Positions 4,439 to 9,461 of a DNA stretch of 9,461 nt are shown one piece after another. How positions within the stretch are numbered: the stretch's first letter is position 1; each line of letters begins with the position of its first letter. The translations under genes were made by a program, and so were the position numbers. The notes under the pieces are model-generated. The model ran no database searches. It was not told where the DNA came from and saw only the letters and a list, made by a program, of their open reading frames with translations. Source of the stretch: Thermoleophilaceae bacterium. Lineage in GTDB: Bacteria > Actinomycetota > Thermoleophilia > Solirubrobacterales > Thermoleophilaceae. The stretch lies in assembly GCA_013696425.1 (NCBI GenBank), contig JACCYP010000300.1, forward strand, positions 1-9,461. The letters are read 5' to 3'.

Positions 4439-4835
4439 CGGCGACCTTCTCGAGCTCGTCGGGATCGGCCTGCATCGGCTGGCCGGGGAGCCTCAGGGGG
4501 TCGTCCTCGTAGCGCGGGATCACGTGCACATGGAAGTGGAAGACGGTCTGCCAGGCTGCGGGCTCGCAGGAGTTGAGCAGGTTCACGCCGTCGGCTCCGA
4601 GCCGGTCGCGCACCGCCAGCGCGAGGCGCTTCGCGGCGGAGACCGTGGCGGCGAGATCCTGCTCGTGGATCTCGTAGAGGTTGCGCGAATGCTCGCGCGG
4701 GATCACGAGGGCGTGCCCGCGAGTCCACGGGTTCAGGTCCATGAAGGCGACGGTGTGCTCGTCCTCGGCGATCTTCGCCGCCGGCAGCTCTCCGGCGACG
4801 ATCTTGCAGAAGATGCAATCGGGGTCGGCGGGCAT
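4419..4835 (-). CDS. HIT-family nucleotide-binding protein (HINT-like)
   Basis: 138 residues with the histidine-triad motif HFHVHV (His100, His102, His104), which forms the nucleotidyl-transfer site of HIT hydrolases acting on AMP conjugates. The N-terminal CIFCKIVAGELPAAKIAED and the following FMDLNPWTRGHALVIPREH are classic for the Hint branch; Cys7/Cys10 resemble the zinc pair seen in some members. The C-terminus is short and acidic, with no extra domain. The physiological substrate in bacteria is generally unclear. The ATG at 4835 follows a TAGGGT hexamer with 9 bases between and has no Shine-Dalgarno, suggesting a near-leaderless transcript. It is the first gene of a leftward unit with the crotonase gene, and it is divergent from the M28 peptidase gene. 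Confidence 0.95.
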   Translation of the reverse strand: MPADPDCIFCKIVAGELPAAKIAEDEHTVAFMDLNPWTRGHALVIPREHSRNLYEIHEQDLAATVSAAKRLALAVRDRLGADGVNLLNSCEPAAWQTVFHFHVHVIPRYEDDPLRLPGQPMQADPDELEKVAGEIRGG

Positions 4836-4843
4836 CGGTCGCG

Positions 4844-4850
4844 TACCCTA
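4844..4850. promoter_or_regulatory. Symmetric TACCCTA element: candidate bidirectional -10
   Basis: On the plus strand TACCCT (4844-4849) is followed by 10 bases and the ATG of the M28 gene at 4860. On the minus strand TAGGGT (4850-4845) is followed by 9 bases and the ATG of the HIT gene at 4835. Both hexamers fit TAnnnT and share five base pairs. The whole divergent spacer is 24 bp, so the two promoters must overlap. No -35 match is seen on either strand. Confidence 0.5.
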
Positions 4851-4859
4851 CCGGCGCTC

Positions 4860-6035
4860 ATGGGACTGCCGGATGAGAGTTACTACCGCGAATGGGTCGA
4901 GCGCCTGTGCGAGTTCGACCGCACGAGCGCCTCCGAGGGCGAGCGGCGCGCCGCGGAGCTGATCGTGGCCGAGCTCGGGGCCGCCGGGGCGCGCGACGCT
5001 CGCATCGAGGAGACCGACGTGCTCGGCAACTACTGGTGGCCGCTCGGGCTCATGACCGGCGCCGCGGCGGTGGCGGGCGCCCTGCGCTCGCGCGTGCTGG
5101 CGATCGTGGTCGGCGTGCTCTCGGCCATCGGCGTGGCCGACGACGTCCGCCACGACAACCGCAGGTTCCGCCACATGCTCCCGGGCCGGCGGCCGAGCTG
5201 GAACGCGGTGGCCGAGGTGGGGCCCGCCGACGCGCCCCGGACGGTCCTGATCGTCTCCCACCACGACGCCGCGCACTCGGGGCTCGTGTTCCATCCCGGC
5301 CTGCCACGGGCGATCGGGCGGCGCTTCCCGGACTTCTGGGCGAAGCAGAAGACCACGCCGGGCGTGATGTGGGCCGCCTTCTGCGGCCCGCTGTTCGTGG
5401 CGCTCGGCGCGCTGCTCGACATGCCGCGGCTGCGCCGGACCGGCATCGTGCTCAGCGTGGGCCACACCGCCGGGATGGTCGACATCGGCCTGCGCGCGAC
5501 CGTCCCGGGAGCGAACGACAACGCCACCGGGTGCGCCGCGCTGCTCGGCCTCGCCCGCTCCTTCGCAGCCGACCCGCCGCCGGGCACACGGGTGATCCTG
5601 CTCTCGTCCGGCTCCGAGGAATCGAACTCCGAAGGCATGCAGGGGTTCGCGAAAAAGCACTTCGCGTCGCTTGCGACCGAGACGACGCGCGTGATCGCCA
5701 TCGACACGCTCGGCTCGCCCACGCTCCTCCCGATCGAGGGCGAGGGCATGCTCGGCATCTGGGACTACCCCAGGGACCTTCTCGCGGAGCTGCACGCCCA
5801 CGCCGACCGCCTCGGGATCGAGCTCTACACGGGACTGCGCTTCCGCAACGCGACCGACGGCGTGATCGCGCTCAAGGCGGGCTATCCGACCCTCTCGCTC
5901 GGCTCAGCGGACGAGTTCAAGATCCCATCGAACTACCACTGGCCGAGCGACGTGCCCGAGAACATCGACTACGGCACGGTGGCGGATGGCGCCCGGCTCG
6001 TCGAGGCGCTCGTCAGAGCCACCCCACCTTCCTGA
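4860..6035 (+). CDS. M28-family zinc metallopeptidase with membrane segments
   Basis: 391 residues. The di-zinc site of M28 aminopeptidases is recognisable: His134 and Asp136 in VSHHDAAHSG, bridging Asp220 in PGANDNATG, Glu253-Glu254 in SGSEESNSEG (general base and ligand), Asp282 in IDTLGSP, and His360 in NYHWPSD. A hydrophobic stretch at about 60-93 precedes the catalytic part and looks like one or two membrane spans. A further hydrophobic stretch at about 167-187 lies between His134 and Asp220, where soluble family members have only about 20 residues. It is therefore probably a membrane-anchored peptidase; substrate and side are unknown. There is no cleavable signal peptide. The ATG at 4860 is chosen because the open frame upstream (4260-4859) overlaps the HIT and crotonase genes on the other strand and has no peptidase character. 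The gene ends 23 bp inside the convergent corA gene. Confidence 0.88.
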   Translation: MGLPDESYYREWVERLCEFDRTSASEGERRAAELIVAELGAAGARDARIEETDVLGNYWWPLGLMTGAAAVAGALRSRVLAIVVGVLSAIGVADDVRHDNRRFRHMLPGRRPSWNAVAEVGPADAPRTVLIVSHHDAAHSGLVFHPGLPRAIGRRFPDFWAKQKTTPGVMWAAFCGPLFVALGALLDMPRLRRTGIVLSVGHTAGMVDIGLRATVPGANDNATGCAALLGLARSFAADPPPGTRVILLSSGSEESNSEGMQGFAKKHFASLATETTRVIAIDTLGSPTLLPIEGEGMLGIWDYPRDLLAELHAHADRLGIELYTGLRFRNATDGVIALKAGYPTLSLGSADEFKIPSNYHWPSDVPENIDYGTVADGARLVEALVRATPPS

Positions 6036-6987
6036 ACTGCCGGTAGAGCATCGTGCAGATGAACGCCATCAGGACGAGGATCGCCGGGTAGCCCCACTCC
6101 GATCTCAGCTCGGGCATGTGCTCGAAGTTCATCCCGTAGATGGCGGCGATCGCGGTCGGCACCGCGGCGATCGCCACCCAGGCCGAGATCTTGCGCACGT
6201 CCTCGTTCTGGCGCACCTGGATCTGAGACAGATTCGCCTCGAGCACTCCCGTGAGCAGGTCGCGGAAGCCCTCGACCTGGCCGTCGACGCGCAGCACGTG
6301 GTCGTAGACGTCGCGGAAGTACTCGCGCAGGTCCACAGGCACCTGCTGGATCGACCCGCGTGAAAGGCGGTCGAGCGGCTCGCGCAGCGGCGCGACCGCG
6401 CGGTGGAACTCGATCACCTCGCGCTTCAGCCTGTAGATGCGCTCCGACGGGTTCGAGCGCTCGTCGGAGAACACGTCGCGCTCCACCTCCTCGATGTCGG
6501 TGTCGACGCCCTGGACCACGGGCTCGTAGTCGTCGATGACGTGGTCGACGATCGCGTAGGCCGCCCCGGCGGGCCCGAGCGCCATCAGCTCGGGGCTGTT
6601 GTCGAGGCGCTCGCGGACCACCTGCAGGTTCGAGCCCTCGCCATGGCGGACCGAGATCAGGAAGCCACTGCCGACGAACAGCATGATCTCGCCGAACTCG
6701 ATCACCTCGTCGGGGTCGACGTAGCGACAGGTCTTCAGCACCGAGAAGAACGTCTCGCCGTAGACCTCGAGCTTCGGGCGCTGGTGGGCGTTCAGCGCGT
6801 CCTCTACCGCGAGCTCATGGAGGTGGAACTGCGCGCTCACCTCGTCGAACTCCTCCTCACTCGGCTCGAACAGTCCGATCCAGACGAAACGGCCGTCGGT
6901 CTGGCACAGCTCGTAGGCGCCCTCGAGCGGCACCTCGCCCTCGCGGCGGCCTCCCTGCTCGTAGACGGCGCAGTCGACGATCGTCAT
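6013..6987 (-). CDS. corA: CorA-type magnesium transport protein
   Basis: 324 residues. CorA forms a pentameric channel for Mg2+ (and Co2+ or Ni2+ in some members). The long N-terminal cytoplasmic part (1-265) includes LHELAVEDALNAHQRPKLEVYGE and a helical funnel region with many acidic residues. The first membrane helix (about 268-287) ends in the signature YGMNF (GMN at 285-287), and the short loop EHMPEL follows. The second helix is about 299-318, with a basic cytoplasmic end (RQFRKVGWL). All family hallmarks are intact. The ATG at 6987 overlaps the TGA of the tRNA nucleotidyltransferase gene as ATGA, indicating translational coupling; there is no room for an Mg2+-sensing leader directly before it. 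Longer open frame upstream in the same frame is a shadow of the nucleotidyltransferase gene. The 3' end overlaps the M28 gene by 23 bp. Confidence 0.96.
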   Translation of the reverse strand: MTIVDCAVYEQGGRREGEVPLEGAYELCQTDGRFVWIGLFEPSEEEFDEVSAQFHLHELAVEDALNAHQRPKLEVYGETFFSVLKTCRYVDPDEVIEFGEIMLFVGSGFLISVRHGEGSNLQVVRERLDNSPELMALGPAGAAYAIVDHVIDDYEPVVQGVDTDIEEVERDVFSDERSNPSERIYRLKREVIEFHRAVAPLREPLDRLSRGSIQQVPVDLREYFRDVYDHVLRVDGQVEGFRDLLTGVLEANLSQIQVRQNEDVRKISAWVAIAAVPTAIAAIYGMNFEHMPELRSEWGYPAILVLMAFICTMLYRQFRKVGWL

Positions 6988-8420
6988 GACGAGCGATTCT
7001 CGCGCAGCACCCGGGCCGCGGACACCATCTGGGCGGCGTCGCCCACCTCGCCCGCGTAGGCGGCCTCGCGCAGCTCGTCGATCAGCCGGCCGAGCTCGGG
7101 CCCGGGCTCGATGCCGAGCTCGCACGCGAGCTCGTCCCCGCGCAGCGGAAGCGAAGGCGGGCCGGCGTCGCGCCAGTCGAGCGCCGCGTGCATCAGCTCG
7201 CGCGCCAGCTCCACGTGGGAGGCGATAGCGGCGTCGGCGTTCGCGCCGCGCGTGGCCAGCCGGTCGGCGCAGGAGAGCAGCGTGACCTCGACCTCCACCG
7301 GTGAGGTGGCGGCCAGGTATCGATAGACCGCGCGCTTCGACAGCGGGCGCTCGTGCACCAGGAAGCCCAGCACCAGGTGGTGGGTGGCGAGCCCGGCGAG
7401 GAACTCGCGCACGCGGTCGCTCATACGCAGCCGTTTCGCGAGCGCGCCGATCATGTCGGCGCCACGCGCGTCGTGGCCGATGAAGGTGACCCGGCCGTCG
7501 GCGCGCACGCCGCGCGTGCCCGGCTTGCCGATGTCGTGCAGAAGGGCGCCGAAGCGAAGTGCCGCCCCACGGGTGAGCTCGTCCCCGAGCGGCTCGCCGA
7601 GCACGGCGCGCAGGCGGGCGGCGTCCTCGAGCCCGAATCGCTCCTCGAGCTCGCCGGTGAGCTCGAGGAGCTTCGCGAGGACCTCGAGCGTGTGCTCGTA
7701 GACGTCGAGGTGGTGGTACTTGCTCTGCTCGACGCCGTGGAGGCCGCCGAGCTCCGGCAGCACGGCGCGGGTGATGCCCAGTCGGTCGGCCAGCGCGAGT
7801 GCCTCGAGCGCCCCCGGCGCCGCGACGAGCCGGCGCAGCTCGGCCCATATGCGCTCGGGCGAGGCCTCAGGGACACGCGGTGCGGCCTCGGCGGTGAGCC
7901 GGGCCGTCTGCTCGTCGGGGGCGAACCCGAGCTCGCCGGCCAAGCGCACCAGGCGCAGCGGGCGCAGCGGGTCGGCGGCGTAGGCCTCCGCGCCGAGCAC
8001 GCGCAGGATCCCCGCCTCGAGATCGTCCTGGCCGCCGCGGGGGTCGAGCGGCTCACCGCGCTCCCCCAGCCCGAGCGCCATCGCGTTCACGGAGAAGTCG
8101 CGCTTGGCGAGGTCGGCCTCGATCGAGTCCCCCTGCAGTGGCGAGACGTCGCACACCCAGGTGCGGTCGTGCGCCATCGCGCGCCATGCGCCGAACTTCT
8201 CCGACAGCGGGAACACCGCGCCGCCGGCCTCCTCGCGCACGGCCCGGGCGATCTGCTCGGCGTCGCCGGACACGGCCAGGTCCACGTCGGCCACAGGACG
8301 GCCGATGAGCGCGTCGCGCAGGGTGCCGCCCACGATCCACACCCCGCCCGTCTCACCGAGCGCGCGGCACACGGCCTTCACCGGCTCCTCCCGCCAGAGC
8401 CGCTCCGCGAGCCGGCTCAC
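6984..8420 (-). CDS. cca: tRNA nucleotidyltransferase / poly(A) polymerase family protein with HD domain
   Basis: 478 residues. Class II nucleotidyltransferases of this type add CCA (or part of it) to tRNA 3' ends. The head domain has VGGTLRDALIGRPVADVDLAV (30-50) with the two metal-binding aspartates Asp45 and Asp47, then KRDFSVNAMA (106-115), DPLRPLRLVRLAGEL (150-164) and ERIWAEL (189-195), which matches the ERxxxEL motif. The C-terminal half carries an HD phosphohydrolase domain: His243 (YEHTLEV), His295-Asp296 (LLHDIGKP), His316, His347-His348 and Asp386. Full CCA addition versus only A or CC addition cannot be decided here. The GTG start at 8420 is inferred: it overlaps the alanine racemase stop as GTGTGA, and the N-terminus MSRLAERLWR fits. 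The frame upstream to 8675 is inside the racemase gene and is not used. Its stop overlaps the corA start. Confidence 0.93.
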   Translation of the reverse strand: MSRLAERLWREEPVKAVCRALGETGGVWIVGGTLRDALIGRPVADVDLAVSGDAEQIARAVREEAGGAVFPLSEKFGAWRAMAHDRTWVCDVSPLQGDSIEADLAKRDFSVNAMALGLGERGEPLDPRGGQDDLEAGILRVLGAEAYAADPLRPLRLVRLAGELGFAPDEQTARLTAEAAPRVPEASPERIWAELRRLVAAPGALEALALADRLGITRAVLPELGGLHGVEQSKYHHLDVYEHTLEVLAKLLELTGELEERFGLEDAARLRAVLGEPLGDELTRGAALRFGALLHDIGKPGTRGVRADGRVTFIGHDARGADMIGALAKRLRMSDRVREFLAGLATHHLVLGFLVHERPLSKRAVYRYLAATSPVEVEVTLLSCADRLATRGANADAAIASHVELARELMHAALDWRDAGPPSLPLRGDELACELGIEPGPELGRLIDELREAAYAGEVGDAAQMVSAARVLRENRSS

Positions 8421-9461
8421 ACCAAGTCTCGCCGCACACGCGGCGTGAGCGCACAGGTCACCTCGTAGTTGATCGTGCCGAGCCTCTGCGCGACCTCCTC
8501 GGCGAGGATCGTCTCGCCGTTCTGGCTGCCGATCAGGCAGACGTGCTCGCCCACTCCAACATCCGGATCCGGGCCGAGGTCGACGGTCACGTTGTCCATG
8601 CTCACCGTGCCCACCAGCGGATACCGGCGCCCGCCGATCAGCACGTCGGCGCTGTTGCTGAGCGCCCGCCGCCATCCGTCGCCGTATCCGATCGGGACGG
8701 TACCGATCCAGGTCGGCGAAGCGGCGCTCCAGCTGCGGCCGTATCCCGCGCTCTCACCCGGCTGGAACGGACGTACCGCCGCCAGCCACGAGCCGAGCGC
8801 GAGTGCCGGCTCGAGCCCGTGTGCGCGCGGATCCTCCTGGAAGGGGTCGAGGCCGTAGATCGCCACGCCGCAGCGCACCATGTCGAAGAGAGCGGCCTCC
8901 TCGCGCAGGGTGGCGGCGCTGTTGGCGGCGTGGAGCACAAGGTCCGGGCGCTCGCCCTTGAGGGGCACGGCCCACTCGCGGAAGCGCTCGATCTGCGCCG
9001 GCAGGTAGTCGTCCCCGCGCTCGTCGGCCGTGGCGAAATGCGTCATGAGCCCGGCCAGCCGCTCGCCCGCCGCACGCGCCAGCGCGGCGGCGCCCTCGGC
9101 CTCCTTCACCCCGAGCCGTCCCATGCCGGTGTCGAGCTTCACGTGCACCCGGGCCTCGTCCGGAAGCCCCGCGAGGAACTCCGGCGTCCACGCCACCACG
9201 TCGGCGCGGGCCGCGAGGGCGGCGCCCGTCTCCTCCGGGGTCATCGCTCCCATCACGAGGAGCCGTCCGTCGATGCCAGCCTCCCGCAGTGCCACGGCCT
9301 CCCCCGCGGTGGCGACTGCGAGCCAGTCGGCGCCCCCGGCCCGCGCGGCACGGGCGGCCGCGAGCGCGCCGTGCCCGTAGCCATCGGCCTTCAGCACCGC
9401 GCACAGCGGCGCGCGCTGTGCGAGCAGCTCGCAGTTGCGGCTGATGGCACCCGTGTAGATG
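8417..9461 (-). CDS. alr: Alanine racemase (5' end beyond the window)
   Basis: 347 residues are visible. The enzyme interconverts L- and D-alanine with pyridoxal phosphate and supplies D-Ala for peptidoglycan. The PLP-binding lysine is in AVLKADGYGHG (visible residue 24), and the catalytic tyrosine of the C-terminal domain is in SAGYGRSWSA (visible residue 240). HVKLDTGMGRLG, GVAIYGLDPF, VPIGYGDGWRRALSN, VSMDNVTVDL and INYEVTCALTPRV are all typical. The frame is open past base 9460, so the start codon lies outside; by comparison with usual Alr proteins about 10-15 residues are missing. The GTG at 9397 is an internal valine codon inside the PLP motif, not the start. Alr is the first gene visible in the leftward alr-cca-corA set and ends in a 4-bp overlap with the next gene. 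Confidence 0.96.
   Translation of the reverse strand, partial: IYTGAISRNCELLAQRAPLCAVLKADGYGHGALAAARAARAGGADWLAVATAGEAVALREAGIDGRLLVMGAMTPEETGAALAARADVVAWTPEFLAGLPDEARVHVKLDTGMGRLGVKEAEGAAALARAAGERLAGLMTHFATADERGDDYLPAQIERFREWAVPLKGERPDLVLHAANSAATLREEAALFDMVRCGVAIYGLDPFQEDPRAHGLEPALALGSWLAAVRPFQPGESAGYGRSWSAASPTWIGTVPIGYGDGWRRALSNSADVLIGGRRYPLVGTVSMDNVTVDLGPDPDVGVGEHVCLIGSQNGETILAEEVAQRLGTINYEVTCALTPRVRRDLV

Noticed and set aside
3608..4576. 322-residue open frame on the plus strand
   Set aside because: It lies antisense to the crotonase and HIT genes. The composition (His/Arg/Ala/Gly-rich, no motifs) is that of a high-GC shadow frame.
4260..4859. 200-residue open extension upstream of the M28 peptidase ATG in the same frame
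   Set aside because: It is antisense to the HIT gene and to the 5' part of the crotonase gene, both clearly real. It has no peptidase or domain character, and the ATG at 4860 has a well-placed TACCCT element.
6988..7100. Mg2+-sensing leader (M-box or mgtA type) before corA
   Set aside because: The region is coding sequence for the nucleotidyltransferase C-terminus, and corA starts by a 4-bp overlap, so no separate leader is present.
6988..7848. 287-residue N-terminal extension in frame with corA
   Set aside because: The translation is Arg/Ala-rich nonsense out of frame with the nucleotidyltransferase. CorA has its normal length from the ATG at 6987.
7353..8468. 371-residue open frame on the plus strand
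   Set aside because: It is antisense to the tRNA nucleotidyltransferase, whose catalytic and HD motifs are intact. The frame itself has no recognisable domain.
8421..8675. N-terminal extension of the tRNA nucleotidyltransferase frame
   Set aside because: It overlaps the alanine racemase coding region with shadow composition. The GTG at 8420 gives the usual protein start and a coupled overlap.
1..9461. CRISPR array, tRNA or rRNA gene, insertion sequence, prophage or defence genes
   Set aside because: No spaced direct repeats, cloverleaf-type segments, transposase or phage motifs were seen on reading both strands. The only direct repeats are the short coding repeats at 47-82 and 704-730.

Overview
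The window is very GC-rich, and most codons end in G or C. It carries a compact set of bacterial housekeeping and small accessory genes. The lineage looks like a high-GC actinobacterium. The secreted protein at 683-1360 and the small Asp/Gly-rich membrane protein at 260-610 resemble uncharacterised proteins I associate from memory with Thermoleophilia/Solirubrobacterales. That placement is an inference and was not checked by any search.

Layout, left to right. (1) 2-142 (+): the Pro/Gln/Asn-rich end of a protein that begins outside the window. It converges on (2) 260-610 (-), a one-helix membrane protein, across a strongly folded intergenic hairpin at 162-229. (3) 683-1360 (-): an exported protein with four cysteines. 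(4) A short divergent spacer, then 1416-1610 (+), a 64-residue helical protein. It is followed after two back-to-back hairpins by (5) 1663-2934 (+), an amidase-signature hydrolase. (6) A convergent, hairpin-rich spacer at 2935-3096. (7) A leftward series: HIT-family protein (4419-4835), enoyl-CoA hydratase/isomerase-family protein (3659-4438), then after 125 bp a cold-shock protein (3330-3533) and translation initiation factor IF-1 (3097-3315). (8) 4860-6035 (+): a membrane-associated M28-type metallopeptidase, divergent from the HIT gene across 24 bp that hold a near-symmetric TACCCTA element. (9) A leftward operon: alanine racemase (8417 to beyond the right edge), a tRNA nucleotidyltransferase with an HD domain (6984-8420) and a CorA-type Mg2+ channel (6013-6987). 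These are joined by 4-bp start/stop overlaps. The last gene overlaps the M28 gene tail to tail by 23 bp.

How genes may work together. Cold-shock protein and IF-1 are both small OB-fold RNA-binding proteins and look like one transcript; the IF-1 Shine-Dalgarno sequence sits on the upstream stop codon. The 64-residue protein upstream of the amidase may be a GatC/AtzG-like partner (hypothesis). Several genes that appear to open transcripts (610, 1416, 4835, 4860) have a TAnnnT hexamer 6-10 nt before the start codon and no clear Shine-Dalgarno sequence, as expected for leaderless or near-leaderless mRNAs. Genes inside operons (3315, 4438) instead have Shine-Dalgarno sequences, and 6987 and 8420 have start/stop overlaps. 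I see no phage, transposon, CRISPR, toxin-antitoxin or defence locus, and no tRNA or rRNA gene. This is mostly an ordinary core region with a few points of real interest. No stretch over 300 bases is without a gene.
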